From assembly GCA_018268465.1 (NCBI GenBank), contig JAFDWN010000036.1:1-64000 (forward strand): a stretch of DNA of 64,000 nucleotides. Reading direction: 5' to 3'. The notes under the pieces were generated by a model. It worked only from the letters and a program-made list of their open reading frames with translations, did not search any database and had not been told where the DNA came from. Of this stretch, positions 17,667-26,809 are shown piece by piece (the stretch's first letter is position 1; every line of letters begins with the position of its first letter). The translations under genes and the position numbers were made by a program. This stretch comes from Actinomycetota bacterium (GTDB taxonomy: Bacteria; Actinomycetota; Actinomycetes; Mycobacteriales; Mycobacteriaceae).

Positions 17667-18491
17667 ATGAGCGAAAAGGTTTGGTTCATCACCGGAACGT
17701 CCCGCGGCTTCGGGCGGGAATGGGCGAGCGCCGCCCTGGCCCGTGGCGACAAGGTCGCCGCCACCGCCCGCGACACGTCGACCCTGGCCGACCTGGTCGA
17801 CACATACGGCGACGCCGTGCTGCCGATCCGGCTGGACGTCACCGACCACGACGCGGACTTCGCGGCGGTCAAGCAGGCCCATGACCACTTCGGCCGGCTC
17901 GACGTCGTGGTGAACAACGCCGGATACGGGCAGTTGGGCTTCATCGAGGAACTCTCCGAGCAGGAGGCCCGCGACCAGATCGAGACGAATGTGTTCGGCG
18001 CGCTGTGGATCACCCAGGCGGCCCTGCCCTACCTGCGGGCCCAGGGCAGCGGGCACATCATCCAGGTGTCCTCGATCGGCGGGATCACCGCATTCCCCAA
18101 CGTCGGGATCTACCACGCGTCCAAGTGGGCGCTGGAGGGGTTCTCCCAGACCCTGGCCCAGGAGGTCGCGTCGTTCGGCGTGCACGTCACCCTCATCGAG
18201 CCGGGCGGCTTCGCCACCGACTGGGGCGGGTCGTCGGCGAAACGCGCCGCCCCGCTGCCGGCCTATGCCGACGCGCACGCCGCCGCCGACCGCTGGCGCG
18301 AGCAGCGGATGGCCAGGCCGGGCCATCCGGCGGCGTCGGCGGCCGCGCTGCTCAAGGTCGTCGACGCGGAGAACCCGCCGCTGCGGGTGTTCTTCGGCAC
18401 GGGGCCGCTGGAACTGGCCAGGGCCGACTACGAGAAGCGTCTGGCGACGTGGGAACAGTGGCAGCCCGTGGCGGTCGAAGCGCACGGCTGA
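17667..18491 (+). CDS. SDR-family oxidoreductase
   Basis: A 274-residue short-chain dehydrogenase. It has the cofactor motif TGTSRGFGREW at residues 8-18, the DVTDHDADF Asp, the NNAGYG segment, the catalytic Ser in VSSIGG and the YHASK Tyr/Lys pair. The arginine after the glycine motif suggests NADPH preference, which is inference. The ATG at 17667 is supported by the immediate MSEKVWFITG start, and the longer frame from 17577 overlaps menG. It is convergent with mgtA across a repeat-rich gap. The substrate is unknown. Confidence 0.87.
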   Translation: MSEKVWFITGTSRGFGREWASAALARGDKVAATARDTSTLADLVDTYGDAVLPIRLDVTDHDADFAAVKQAHDHFGRLDVVVNNAGYGQLGFIEELSEQEARDQIETNVFGALWITQAALPYLRAQGSGHIIQVSSIGGITAFPNVGIYHASKWALEGFSQTLAQEVASFGVHVTLIEPGGFATDWGGSSAKRAAPLPAYADAHAAADRWREQRMARPGHPAASAAALLKVVDAENPPLRVFFGTGPLELARADYEKRLATWEQWQPVAVEAHG

Positions 18492-18514
18492 GCTTCCGCG
18501 ACGCGCGGGGCCCC

Positions 18515-18597
18515 CACCCGGCGCGCGTGCGGCCCCCCCACGCGGCGCGGGTGCGCCCCCCCACCCGGCGCGGGTGCGGCCCCCTACCCGGCGTGAG
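18515..18597. repeat. GC-rich tandem repeat, about 3.5 copies of 23-24 bp
   Basis: Units of the form CACCCGGCGCGGGTGCGGCC followed by a C-run start near 18515, 18539, 18562 and 18585. Each unit is itself partly palindromic (CCCGGCGCGGG). They lie just after the SDR stop, between two convergent genes, and may form stacked hairpins acting as a bidirectional terminator. A second short direct repeat, CTCGCGGGGAACGT, occurs twice at 18648 and 18663. Confidence 0.7.
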
Positions 18598-18693
18598 CGT
18601 GCGCATTGTCGGGTTTTTCGTCGGCGTGTCGGCTACAAAAACGCTCGCTCGCGGGGAACGTACTCGCGGGGAACGTGGAGGAAATCAAGCGGG

Positions 18694-19827
18694 TCAGGCC
18701 GAGGCGGCGGCACGGCGGGGTTCGCCACGCACGGCGGCGTAATGGTCGAGCAGCTGGTCGCAGATCGCGGGCCAGGTGCGGCCGAGCACGCTGCGGCGCG
18801 CGGCCTGCGAGTAGCGGGGCCGTTCGGCGATCAGATGCCCCACCGACTCGGGCAGCCTGGACTCGAATTCGTCGACGGGCAGCAGCAGGCCGGTCCGGCA
18901 CGGCGTGACCAGATCCCGGGGCCCGCCGGCGTTCGGCGCGATCACCGGAACCCCCGACGCCATCGCCTCCTGCACCGCCTGACAGAACGTCTCGTGTTCG
19001 CCAGGATGCACGAATACGTCCATACTCGCGTACGCGGCGGCCAGGTCACCGCCATATAGGGCGCCGGTGAAAACCGCTGTCGGCAGCAGAGTTTCAAGTT
19101 TGGCGCGGTCGACGCCGTCGCCGACGACGACCAGTTGCACGTCGTCGCGGGCCCCGAGCACGGCTAGGCGCTCGACATGTTTCTCGGGTGCGAGTCGGCC
19201 GACGAAACCGACGATCGGCTTACGCCGTGGCGACCAGCGCTGCCGGAGCACCTCATCACGCGCGGACGGCGCGAATCCCGTGACGTCTACCCCGCGTGCC
19301 CAGTGGTAGACCCGAGGAATACGTTGTGCAGCAAGGTTTTCCATGGCCGACGTGGACGGCGCGAGGGTCCGGTCGGCGCGGCTGTGCAGGTGACGCGTCC
19401 ACGCCCAAGCGGCGCGGGTGGCGAGGCCAACACCATAGCTCTGCGCGAATCCGGCCACGTCGGTCTGGAACACCGCGACCGTCGGCACACCGAGGTAGCG
19501 GGCCGCGTGCAGGCCCCCATAACCGAGAAGGGCAGGTGAGGCAAGATGCACGACATCCGGTGCGAATCCACGCAGCACACCGACCATGCGGGGCCGCGGC
19601 ACCCCCAGCGGCAGGGATGTCACCTTCGGGAACATCCGCGACGGCACCCGGTGGATCCGGATCCCGTCGTGCACCCGGTCCGCCGCCGGTTCGCCCCGCG
19701 GAGTGTCCGGGGCGATGACGAGGACCTCGTGGCCGGTGCGACGGAGATGCTCGATCACCCGAAGCACCGAGTTGGTGACACCGTTCACATTCGGCAGGAA
19801 TGATTCGGCGACGATCGCGACGCGCAC
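18694..19827 (-). CDS. mgtA: GDP-mannose-dependent alpha-mannosyltransferase MgtA (GT4)
   Basis: A 377-residue GT-B glycosyltransferase matching M. tuberculosis Rv0557 (378 residues). That enzyme acts in mannosylation of glycolipids related to lipomannan synthesis at the inner membrane face. The N-terminus reads [20 protein letters not shown]. The nucleotide-sugar domain holds [15 protein letters not shown] and the GT4 motif [20 protein letters not shown]. The GTG at 19827 matches the known family start, and the frame extends to 19962 but the extra residues are not conserved. It diverges from mymT. Confidence 0.9.
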   Translation of the reverse strand: MRVAIVAESFLPNVNGVTNSVLRVIEHLRRTGHEVLVIAPDTPRGEPAADRVHDGIRIHRVPSRMFPKVTSLPLGVPRPRMVGVLRGFAPDVVHLASPALLGYGGLHAARYLGVPTVAVFQTDVAGFAQSYGVGLATRAAWAWTRHLHSRADRTLAPSTSAMENLAAQRIPRVYHWARGVDVTGFAPSARDEVLRQRWSPRRKPIVGFVGRLAPEKHVERLAVLGARDDVQLVVVGDGVDRAKLETLLPTAVFTGALYGGDLAAAYASMDVFVHPGEHETFCQAVQEAMASGVPVIAPNAGGPRDLVTPCRTGLLLPVDEFESRLPESVGHLIAERPRYSQAARRSVLGRTWPAICDQLLDHYAAVRGEPRRAAASA

Positions 19828-19960
19828 GCCTTGATGGTGCCAGCAACGGCTTTCCGTCAGGTTGCGGATGGGGATACGTGATGCAAAAACCGCGGGTGGA
19901 CCCGACGTGGTGCCGGTGCTGCCATGATGGCAGGACGCCAACGCACGAAGAGGTGACGAC

Positions 19961-20116
19961 ATGGGAAGCTACGAGCAGGGCACGGTGCTGACCTGCAGCC
20001 ACGATGGATGCGGATGCCGGGTCCGGGTGGAGACCGAATGCCACTGCGCCGGCGCGACCGAACCGTACCGGTGCAGCTGCGGCGCGGAGATGGTGGCCGT
20101 CGACGCAGAGGGATAG
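19961..20116 (+). CDS. mymT: Mycobacterial copper metallothionein MymT
   Basis: A 51-residue cysteine-rich protein: [20 protein letters not shown] at the start, then [20 protein letters not shown]. Seven cysteines sit at 12, 17, 19, 27, 29, 38 and 40, mostly in CxC pairs. The pattern and the GTLLTCSHEGCGCR-like opening match M. tuberculosis MymT, which binds Cu(I) and protects against copper. It is too short for common gene-length cut-offs. GAGG lies 7 nt before the ATG. The gene diverges from mgtA by 133 nt, and a stable hairpin follows at 20137-20185. In M. tuberculosis mymT is RicR-regulated, but I could not identify a clear RicR palindrome here. Genomic location next to mgtA differs from what I recall in M. 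tuberculosis. Confidence 0.9.
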   Translation: MGSYEQGTVLTCSHDGCGCRVRVETECHCAGATEPYRCSCGAEMVAVDAEG

Positions 20117-20136
20117 CGCATCCCGTCGCGCCGACT

Positions 20137-20185
20137 GTGGGCGTCCTGTGCACGTTTCTCAAGTGCAGACGTGCACAGCCCCCAC
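20137..20185 (+). terminator. Hairpin after mymT
   Basis: A perfect 10-bp stem CTGTGCACGT/ACGTGCACAG (20146-20155 with 20169-20178), extended after small bulges by GTGGG/CCCAC (20137-20141 with 20181-20185). It starts about 20 nt after the mymT stop, as expected for its terminator. No U-tract follows. Confidence 0.55.
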
Positions 20186-20261
20186 ATTCGGCGCCGCCGC
20201 GCACCCCGGGGCGTCGGCAAAGCGCGCGGATGGGCCCGCCGCGCCGAAGTAGGGTGTTGTC

Positions 20262-20936
20262 ATGCGGGTATCGCGTGCGGCGGTGGCACTGGCAATCATG
20301 GTCCTGCTCCTCACTGTCGGATGCAGCCGCCAGGTCAGCGGAACCGCCCAACCCGATCCCCGCGCTCCCGGCACCGCGGCCACCGACGACGGGTTCGGAA
20401 TCGTCGTCGGCGACCCCCGCGCGCCGGTCCAGATCGAACTGTTCACCGAGCCGCAGTGCAGCCACTGCGCCGACCTACAGGCCGACTTCGGCGACCAGCT
20501 GCGCAGTTACATCGACCTGGGCCTGCTCGCCGTCACCTACCGCCCGATGGTGTTCCTGGACACCCCCACCAACGACCACTCGGCGCGGGTCAGCAACGCG
20601 CTGTTCCTCGCCGCCGGACCGGACACCTCGGGCCCCACGTTCCAATCGTTCGTCGAATCGCTCTGGGCCGACTACTCCGCCGCCGACGACTCCTTCACCG
20701 ACGCCGAAATCGCCGACATGGCAAGGAAGAGCGGCGTCGGGGCCGCCGAGGTGGACAAGATCTCGGCAGGTGACGAAGCGCTGGACATCCAGGATATGGC
20801 CGACACCAACTTCGGCTACCTCTACGACATCGATCCGATAGACACCGGCACGCCGACCGTCTACGACCTGAACAACGACGAGAAGATCGACATCTTCGAC
20901 AACAACTGGTTGTCCAAGCTGATGTCGTCGGCCTAG
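20262..20936 (+). CDS. Thioredoxin-fold (DsbA-like) lipoprotein
   Basis: A 224-residue exported protein with a lipobox (LLTVGC, lipidated Cys21) and a DsbA/thioredoxin-like domain from about residue 46. The redox motif is CSHC (66-69, PQCSHC), and a cis-Pro element TPTVYD follows near the C-terminus. It probably acts as an envelope-anchored oxidoreductase or chaperone for thiol groups. The C-terminal stretch YDLNNDEKIDIFDNN is acidic and Asp/Asn-rich. It follows the mymT terminator by about 75 nt and ends 10 nt from the convergent DUF3592-like gene. A link with copper handling through mymT adjacency is speculative. Confidence 0.8.
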   Translation: MRVSRAAVALAIMVLLLTVGCSRQVSGTAQPDPRAPGTAATDDGFGIVVGDPRAPVQIELFTEPQCSHCADLQADFGDQLRSYIDLGLLAVTYRPMVFLDTPTNDHSARVSNALFLAAGPDTSGPTFQSFVESLWADYSAADDSFTDAEIADMARKSGVGAAEVDKISAGDEALDIQDMADTNFGYLYDIDPIDTGTPTVYDLNNDEKIDIFDNNWLSKLMSSA

Positions 20937-20946
20937 CCGTCCCGAA

Positions 20947-21486
20947 TCATTCTGCGCCGGCGCGTTGTTCGCAGTCGTCGGACGCGACGGCGAGACGCTT
21001 CTGCACATAGGCCAGGCCGATCAGCGCCGCGCCGGCCACCAGCCAGCCCACCACTGCGATCGAACCGGCCGGGATGATCGCCAGGGAGGCGTCCCGGTCC
21101 TGCACCCGCACCAGGTCGGGATCGTTCTTGTCGTACTCGACGTAGATGCGCATCCCGGTGTCCAATTCGGACGGGTAGAGCACACCCAGCTCGGGGCGAT
21201 AGGTGACACGGTCGGGGGTCACGAACTCGATCGTCGACCGGCGCGGACCGGCACTGAGCACCTCGGCCGCCGCCACCCCCATGTTGTCTTCGATCTGCTG
21301 GTCGTTTCGCCATGCGCCGAGCACCAGCAGGACTGACTGCAGCGTCACCAGACACGCCACGATGACCACGCCGATACGCACCCTGCGGATGATCCGCTCC
21401 GTACGGGTCTCCTGCGGGTCACCGTATAGATGAGGGATGAGGCTGTCCCACAAGGCTTTCAACCGGTGTTGCACCCGGTCGATCAC
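20947..21486 (-). CDS. Membrane protein, DUF3592-like (Rv0556 position)
   Basis: A 179-residue membrane protein with one hydrophobic helix near residues 35-60 ([20 protein letters not shown]) and another near 145-170 ([20 protein letters not shown]), separated by a soluble loop. The loop carries the DUF3592-type pattern [20 protein letters not shown] and [11 protein letters not shown]. The start is the GTG at 21486, overlapping the menD stop (21483-21485) by four nucleotides, so translation is probably coupled. A frame open to 21636 lies inside menD and is rejected. The function is unknown. Synteny with M. tuberculosis Rv0556 is clear. Confidence 0.82.
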   Translation of the reverse strand: MIDRVQHRLKALWDSLIPHLYGDPQETRTERIIRRVRIGVVIVACLVTLQSVLLVLGAWRNDQQIEDNMGVAAAEVLSAGPRRSTIEFVTPDRVTYRPELGVLYPSELDTGMRIYVEYDKNDPDLVRVQDRDASLAIIPAGSIAVVGWLVAGAALIGLAYVQKRLAVASDDCEQRAGAE

Positions 21487-23156
21487 AGGGCGGCCTTGAT
21501 CGAAGCATGCAGTGCCCGCAACGACGACCGGTCGGCCTTCACCTCCAGCACGCGCATCCCGTCGAAGGGTTCGTCGAGCGCCGCCGCGAGCTGGTCGGCC
21601 TCGAGCTGGCGGCTGTCGACGTGATAGGCGCGGCACAGTGCCCCGACGTCGACGTCGTGCGGGGTGGCGAAGATCCGCGACGACACGTCGGAGAACCGCG
21701 GATCACCCTGTTCGAGCAATTCGAAGATGCCGCCGCCGTTGTCGTTGGACACCACGATGGTCAGCTTGCGCGGCGCGGGCTCGGTCGGCCCGATGAGCAG
21801 CCCGGAGGCGTCGTGCACGAAAGTCAGATCACCGATCAGGGCGATGGTGCGGCCCGCGCCGCCGGCATACGGCGCGCACACCGTGTCGTGCGCCATGGCC
21901 GCCCCGATCGCCGTCGACACCGTTCCGTCGATGCCGGCGACACCGCGATTGGAGCGCACCGTGACCCCGTGGGTGTCGAGCCCGACCAGCGCGGCGTCGC
22001 GCACCGGATTCGACGCGCCGAGCACGAGCTGATCGCCGGGCCGCAGCGCGTCGGCCACCGCGGCGGCGACGTGCAATCCCGTCGTCAAGGGATGTGCGGC
22101 CAGCTGGGTGCGCACGGCGTCCACGGCGTGCCGGTTCAGTTCGGCGCAGCGCCGCAGCCACGCCGCGTCGGGCGTCCCGTGGGTGACCGCGCGGGTACCG
22201 GTGGCCTGCGAGTTTCCCGACACGTCCGGCCAGCGGGGGCCGGTGGTCAGGGCGAACACGGGCACCGACGGGTCGGCCAGCAGGGCCGACACCGGCCGGT
22301 GCAGAGTGGGCCGGCCGGCCATGATCACCTGTTGCGGGCGCAGCAGCCGCAACGCCAGCGGATGCAGCGGATTGTCCGCGGGCGGCGCGGTCGGCTCGGC
22401 GACGGTGGGCAGGTGCGCCAGATTCGGGTGCACACCCGCACCGTGCCCGGCGATGACGACGGTGTCGGGGGTCAGGTCGATGTCGAGCGGCTGGTCGAAG
22501 GTGACCGGCGGCGTGACGGTCCACGGCTTGCCGCCCGGGCGCCCGTCCAGGGCGTACGCCAGTCCCGCCTCATCCGACGGGCCGGGCACCAGCGGTTCGC
22601 GCAGCGGGATGTCGAACTGCACCGGACCGGCATTGGCGGTACGAGAACCCTTGGCGGCCACCAATACCCGGCACGTAGCCGACCGCCACTGGGCGTTGAG
22701 CGTGGCCAACTCCCCCGGTGCGGCGGCGCGCACATCCGGGGCCAGACCGAGGCTGATCACCGCACGGACCTGGGTACCGAAGTAGCCCAGCTGCTCGAAC
22801 GTCTGGTTGGCGCCGGTACCCAGAAGTTCGTAGGGCCGGTTGGCCGACAACACGATGAGCGGCACCCGCGCGTAGTTGGCCTCCACCACCGCGGGCCCCA
22901 GATTGGCCACCGCGGTGCCCGACGTCATCGCGATGCACACCGGCGCCCCGGCGGTCACCGCCAGCCCGACCGCCAGGTAGCCCGCGGTGCGCTCGTCGAT
23001 GCGCACATGCAACCTGATGCGGCCCGACCGGTCCGCGTCGTGCAGCGCGAACGCCAGGGGTGCGTTGCGCGACCCCGGGCACAACACGACGTCGCGGACG
23101 CCGCCGCGTACCAGCTCGTCCACGACGACGCGCGCCTGCGCTGTCGAAGGGTTCAC
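21483..23156 (-). CDS. menD: 2-succinyl-5-enolpyruvyl-6-hydroxy-3-cyclohexene-1-carboxylate synthase MenD
   Basis: A thiamine diphosphate-dependent enzyme that condenses isochorismate with 2-oxoglutarate, the first committed menaquinone step. The 557-residue length matches mycobacterial MenD. The N-terminal Pyr domain carries the catalytic-Glu region [20 protein letters not shown]. The C-terminal PP domain shows [16 protein letters not shown] and the [12 protein letters not shown] diphosphate/Mg motif. The GTG at 23156 is only 2 nt after the bpoC stop, and the stop overlaps the Rv0556-like gene. The gene therefore sits in the middle of a tightly packed minus-strand unit. Confidence 0.95.
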   Translation of the reverse strand: MNPSTAQARVVVDELVRGGVRDVVLCPGSRNAPLAFALHDADRSGRIRLHVRIDERTAGYLAVGLAVTAGAPVCIAMTSGTAVANLGPAVVEANYARVPLIVLSANRPYELLGTGANQTFEQLGYFGTQVRAVISLGLAPDVRAAAPGELATLNAQWRSATCRVLVAAKGSRTANAGPVQFDIPLREPLVPGPSDEAGLAYALDGRPGGKPWTVTPPVTFDQPLDIDLTPDTVVIAGHGAGVHPNLAHLPTVAEPTAPPADNPLHPLALRLLRPQQVIMAGRPTLHRPVSALLADPSVPVFALTTGPRWPDVSGNSQATGTRAVTHGTPDAAWLRRCAELNRHAVDAVRTQLAAHPLTTGLHVAAAVADALRPGDQLVLGASNPVRDAALVGLDTHGVTVRSNRGVAGIDGTVSTAIGAAMAHDTVCAPYAGGAGRTIALIGDLTFVHDASGLLIGPTEPAPRKLTIVVSNDNGGGIFELLEQGDPRFSDVSSRIFATPHDVDVGALCRAYHVDSRQLEADQLAAALDEPFDGMRVLEVKADRSSLRALHASIKAAL

Positions 23157-23158
23157 CG

Positions 23159-23941
23159 CTACAGCCTATCGGCGAAGAAACCCAGCACCGCGTCGTTGAC
23201 CACCTGCGGTTTCTCGATGAAACCCAGGTGGCCGGTGTCGGGAATCTCCAGGTATCGCCCGTAGGGCAGGGCGTCGGCGACCTCCTTACCCAGATGCGGA
23301 GGCAGGACGATGTCGTCGGCGAACCCGATGACCAGCGTGGGCGTGGTGATGGCCCGGTAGGCGGGTAGCCGGTTGCCCTGAGGTTCGACGGCCAGCTGGC
23401 GGCGCAACCCCGGTGTCGTCTTCGTCGGCCACATGGTGAACATGGCGATCCAGTCCCGCACCGCACGGTCGTCATTGAGGGTTCTCGGCGAAAAACTCTC
23501 CATCAGGCGCACTTTCGCGTCGTAGGAGGCCGGCAGCGCGACGCCCGACGCCGCGAGATCACGTTCGGCGCCGCGGAAGAACGCGCGGGCGGCGTCGTGT
23601 CTGCCCCGGGTCGCCATCAGCACGGTCTGGCTGACCAGTTCGGGGTGGGCCAACATCAGCTCCTGGGCGATGAACGACCCCATCGACACCGCCACGAGGC
23701 GCACCGGCGCCAGGCCCAATTTCTCGATCAGGGCGACCGTATCGGCCACCATCTCCTCGGCGCCGAAACCGTCGGCGTCCTCGGTGGCGCCGATACCCCG
23801 ATTGTCGAAGGTGACGGTGCGATAGCCCGCGCGCAGGAACTCCGGCACCTGGTGCAGATGCCACGTCCGGCCGGCGCCGCCGCGACCGGCGATGAACAGC
23901 ACGGGTTCGCCGGTGCCGCGGTCGTCGTACGCCAAATTCAC
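23159..23941 (-). CDS. bpoC: Alpha/beta hydrolase BpoC, possible MenH-type enzyme
   Basis: A 260-residue alpha/beta hydrolase (Rv0554 position). The oxyanion-hole region is [13 protein letters not shown], the nucleophile elbow is [10 protein letters not shown], the acid lies in [12 protein letters not shown], and the His in [11 protein letters not shown]. It was historically annotated as a non-heme peroxidase, but the fold and its place directly before menD make SHCHC synthase (MenH) a reasonable candidate. That is inference. The gene is flanked by the DJ-1 family gene (54 nt) and menD (2 nt). Confidence 0.88.
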   Translation of the reverse strand: MNLAYDDRGTGEPVLFIAGRGGAGRTWHLHQVPEFLRAGYRTVTFDNRGIGATEDADGFGAEEMVADTVALIEKLGLAPVRLVAVSMGSFIAQELMLAHPELVSQTVLMATRGRHDAARAFFRGAERDLAASGVALPASYDAKVRLMESFSPRTLNDDRAVRDWIAMFTMWPTKTTPGLRRQLAVEPQGNRLPAYRAITTPTLVIGFADDIVLPPHLGKEVADALPYGRYLEIPDTGHLGFIEKPQVVNDAVLGFFADRL

Positions 23942-23995
23942 GCCAACGACGCTACATCGCGTGAATTCGGCGCGCTCACATGCGCCGCGCGTCCG

Positions 23996-24652
23996 TCAGC
24001 GCGCCGAACTCGCCGAGAGCAGCTCGATCGCCGCGGCCCGGGTGGCCTGCGAGGCCTTCGTGATGTGACCGGAGTCATAGGGCGGCTGCGGGTCGTACTC
24101 GATGATCAGCTGGATCGCTTTCGCCCGCTCATCGCCGGCGATCTGGCCGGTCAGCCACATCGCGAGGTCGATACCCGCCGACACTCCTGCGCACGTCACC
24201 ACCCGGTTCGGGGCGGCGCCCGAATCGACGATCCGCTCGTCGCCCACCGGGACCACCCCGTACTGCTCGAGCACCGGCAGCACCGCCCAGTGCGACGTCG
24301 CGCGCCGCCCGTCGAGCAGACCCGCCGCCGCCAGGATCAGCGTCCCCGAGCACACCGAGGTGGTCCATCCGGCGGTCCGGTGCACCCGGCGCAGCCAGTC
24401 GAGCAGAGCGGCGTCCTGCGCGTGCGCGAACGTCGTCATCCCGCCGGGTACCACGACGATGTCGGGCGAGCCGGTCTCGTCGAACGTGTGGGTGGCCTGC
24501 ACGACGAGCACGCCGGAGTCCGCGGCGACGGGCCCCACCTCGTGCCAGACGAAACGCACCTCGGCGTCGGGCAGGTTGCGAAGGACCTCGTAGGGGCCGA
24601 CGAAGTCCAGTGCGGTGTAGCCGGGATAGACGACGATGGCGATCTGGGTCAT
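23996..24652 (-). CDS. DJ-1/PfpI family protein
   Basis: A 218-residue glutamine amidotransferase-like protein starting MTQIAIVVYPGYTALDFVGP. The nucleophile-elbow cysteine is Cys101 in TTSVCSGTLILAAAGLL, and the late motif TCAGVSAGIDLAMWL resembles isonitrile hydratase and the N-terminal domain of GlxA-type AraC regulators. AGAGG precedes the ATG at 24652. Just upstream lies only the C-terminal remnant of an AraC regulator. Such regulators commonly sit beside stand-alone DJ-1 genes, so this gene has probably lost its dedicated regulator. The substrate is unknown. Confidence 0.88.
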   Translation of the reverse strand: MTQIAIVVYPGYTALDFVGPYEVLRNLPDAEVRFVWHEVGPVAADSGVLVVQATHTFDETGSPDIVVVPGGMTTFAHAQDAALLDWLRRVHRTAGWTTSVCSGTLILAAAGLLDGRRATSHWAVLPVLEQYGVVPVGDERIVDSGAAPNRVVTCAGVSAGIDLAMWLTGQIAGDERAKAIQLIIEYDPQPPYDSGHITKASQATRAAAIELLSASSAR

Positions 24653-24668
24653 GGCGATCCTCTCTGGT

Positions 24669-24790
24669 TCAGGCGAACGTCCTGCGGTATTGGTCCGGGG
24701 AGACGCCGATTCGGCGAATAAATCTGTGCCGCATGGTTTCCGCAGTGCCGAAGCCGCACCGGGACGCGACGGCGATGACGCGCGACGGAG
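24669..24790 (-). pseudogene. C-terminal remnant of an AraC/GlxA-type regulator
   Basis: About 35-40 codons in one frame end with ASRCGFGTAETMRHRFIRR then IGVSPDQYRRTFA and a stop. This is the second helix-turn-helix and tail of AraC-family regulators. The first helix-turn-helix and the whole N-terminal domain are missing. The frame runs into the 3' end of the 318-residue gene that begins upstream. It sits 16 nt from the DJ-1 gene, the classic partner of GlxA-type regulators. The likely history is deletion of the regulator gene body. Confidence 0.75.
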
Positions 24791-24798
24791 CCCACGTT

Positions 24799-25755
24799 TC
24801 AGGACACGGGCAGGCCGACGGCGGGATCGCGCAGGAACCGGCGAAGGAATCCGATCTGAGCGTCGATGTCGGCGTGCAGCGCTTCGAGGTCGGCGGCGGC
24901 GCGGGCCAACTCGTCGCGGCGGAACTCGTTGCCGATCGCGTCGGCGTAGAGCTGCAGCACCGCATCGTCCGGCAGCGCCCTGACATTGTGCTGCAAGGCG
25001 TCGATGGCGTCGAGATCGTCGTCGAGCGGCCGTAGCCGCTCGCGGTAGTCCGCGAGCTGGCGGACCAGACCGAGCAGCGTCTGCCACGCCATCTCCGCGG
25101 CCTGACGCACCTCGTCGTTGCGGCTGTGCACACGGTCGGCCGCCGCACCCGAACCACCGGTGGACACGGTGTTCGCATGCACGCGCCAGATCCGGTGCGC
25201 CCGCAGGGCCACGTCGCGCAGGGTGGCGTCCAGATCCACCCGGATGCGCTGCTCGTCGAACAGGGGGCTGCGCCAGGACCTGCTGGACCGGATGTCGTCG
25301 CCGATCAGATAGGCGATGCCCACCAGGAGCGGCTCGCGCCAGGCGGCGGCCGCCGCACCGGGTTGGTCCTGAAGCATCAGCGGGCAGTGCGCCCGGAACT
25401 CCGCCACCAGGGTCCGCCCATTGGGGTAGGCCGCCAGCGCGTCGGGTGCGGGCCAGCGGACCGTCGCGGCGTGCAGCACCGACAGTTCGGCCGGGGTGTA
25501 GGAGGTCTGCACGATGTCGACGGGGTGCAGCGCGCGCCACAGGGCGCTGCGCTCGTTGCGGCGGGCGGATTCCAGGGCCAGTGCGGCGCGTTTGGCCACC
25601 AGGGCTCGCGGCAGCGCCGTATCGTCGATCAGCTGTTCGGAGTACGTCCCCAGCGCCGCCACCGCCTGTTTGGCGGAGAACCCGAAATCGACGTCGAGCG
25701 CCACCGGTTTGGCGCGCAGCTGACCGACGGCGTCCAAGAACCACCCCAAGTCCAC
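24799..25755 (-). CDS. Uncharacterised alpha-helical protein, 318 residues
   Basis: I do not recognise the family. The protein is predicted soluble and mainly helical, starting MDLGWFLDAVGQLRAKPVAL. Motif-like stretches are FGFSAKQAVAALGTYSEQL, PVDIVQTSYTPAELSVLHAA, and a charged C-terminal helical region (ADYRERLRPLDDDLDAID). No signal peptide, membrane helix or cysteine pair is visible. It begins 13 nt after the menC stop, so it is probably in the men transcript. Its stop abuts the AraC remnant. Clean GC-rich codon usage argues for a real gene. Confidence 0.75.
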   Translation of the reverse strand: MDLGWFLDAVGQLRAKPVALDVDFGFSAKQAVAALGTYSEQLIDDTALPRALVAKRAALALESARRNERSALWRALHPVDIVQTSYTPAELSVLHAATVRWPAPDALAAYPNGRTLVAEFRAHCPLMLQDQPGAAAAAWREPLLVGIAYLIGDDIRSSRSWRSPLFDEQRIRVDLDATLRDVALRAHRIWRVHANTVSTGGSGAAADRVHSRNDEVRQAAEMAWQTLLGLVRQLADYRERLRPLDDDLDAIDALQHNVRALPDDAVLQLYADAIGNEFRRDELARAAADLEALHADIDAQIGFLRRFLRDPAVGLPVS

Positions 25756-25768
25756 GTTTTCATTGTGC

Positions 25769-26734
25769 CTATCCGGCCGACATGCAGGCCGCCACGCGCT
25801 CGATCCACCACTGCCGGCGTAGGGGGCCCGCGTCCAGCGCGTGCAGCCTGGCCGGATCCGGGGTCACCGGGCCGACGGACAGGTGACCGTCGACCGGCAG
25901 GGCGGGTTCGGCGACATCTTCGAGGAAGAGGCCACCGGTACCCAGGCCGCAGGCGTGCCGCAGCGCAGGCAGGCAGGCCGCCGCCAACAGCCCCCTGCCG
26001 ATCCCGACTGCCGAATCGAGCGCGCTGGACACGACCACCGGTAGCCCGATCCGGCCGGCGATCTGGAGCATCGGTGCCACCCCGCCGAGCGGGGCGACCT
26101 TGAGCACGGCGACGTCGGCTGCCCCGGCGCGCGCCACGCGTAAGGGGTCGTCGGCTTTGCGGATGCTCTCGTCGGCGGCCACCGGCACGTCGACGCGGCC
26201 GCGCAGCTCCGCCAGCTCGGCGATCGTGGCGCATGGCTGTTCGAGGTACTCCAGCGCACCGTCGGCGGTGAGCGCGTGTGCGGCGGCCACCGCCTCGGCG
26301 ACGCTCCAGCCGCCATTGGCGTCCACCCGCACCGTCGGCACCAGCCGGCGAACGGCGTTGACGCGGGCGACGTCGTCGGCGAGCGACTGCCCAGGTTCGG
26401 CGACCTTTACCTTGGCGGTGCGCGTGCCAGGGAAGCGGGCGAGCACATCGGGTACCAGGTGGGCGGGAATCGCGGGCACGGTCGCGTTGATCGGGATGCG
26501 GGTGCGGCGCGGGGCCGGCGCGGCGGTGTAGGCGGCTTCGATCGCCGACGCCAGCCAGTGCGCCGCTTCGGCGGGGCCGTATTCGGGAAAGGCGCCGAAC
26601 TCCCCCCAGCCCGCCGGCCCGTCGAACAACGCCACTTCGCGAATATTGATGCCGCGGAATCGAACCCGCATCGGCAGGGCCACGACGTGGAGGCGGTCGG
26701 CCAGATCGTCCAGGGTGGGCGTCACGACGTCCAT
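25769..26734 (-). CDS. menC: o-Succinylbenzoate synthase MenC
   Basis: Dehydrates SHCHC to o-succinylbenzoate, in the menaquinone branch between MenD/MenH and MenE. The 321-residue product is an enolase-superfamily member. The acid/base Lys pair is KVKVAE (residues 108-113) and VLKVAPLGG. Metal ligands are Asp138 in RVDANGGW, Glu in EYLEQP and Asp in VAADES. The barrel ends with the VVSSALDSAVGIGRGL segment typical of OSB synthases. It heads the minus-strand unit menC, unknown protein, DJ-1, bpoC, menD, Rv0556-like. Confidence 0.94.
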   Translation of the reverse strand: MDVVTPTLDDLADRLHVVALPMRVRFRGINIREVALFDGPAGWGEFGAFPEYGPAEAAHWLASAIEAAYTAAPAPRRTRIPINATVPAIPAHLVPDVLARFPGTRTAKVKVAEPGQSLADDVARVNAVRRLVPTVRVDANGGWSVAEAVAAAHALTADGALEYLEQPCATIAELAELRGRVDVPVAADESIRKADDPLRVARAGAADVAVLKVAPLGGVAPMLQIAGRIGLPVVVSSALDSAVGIGRGLLAAACLPALRHACGLGTGGLFLEDVAEPALPVDGHLSVGPVTPDPARLHALDAGPLRRQWWIERVAACMSAG

Positions 26735-26809
26735 ACTGCCCGCAGGGCCGGCCGTCCGAAAGGCAGGGCGCCCAGCCGCGGCACGGCGGGACTGCGGACC
26801 CCGCGGCGG

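Noticed and set aside
18515..18597. GC-rich repeats as a coding sequence
   Set aside because: Frames over the repeats give only Arg/Pro/Gly-rich sequence with no start signal or family match. The units are partly palindromic.
19828..19960. RicR operator before mymT
   Set aside because: GGGGATAC is present near 19872, but no convincing palindrome of the RicR type could be found by eye.
21507..23264. 585-codon plus-strand frame over menD
   Set aside because: Gly/Arg/His-rich composition typical of antisense frames at high G+C, opposite an unambiguous MenD.
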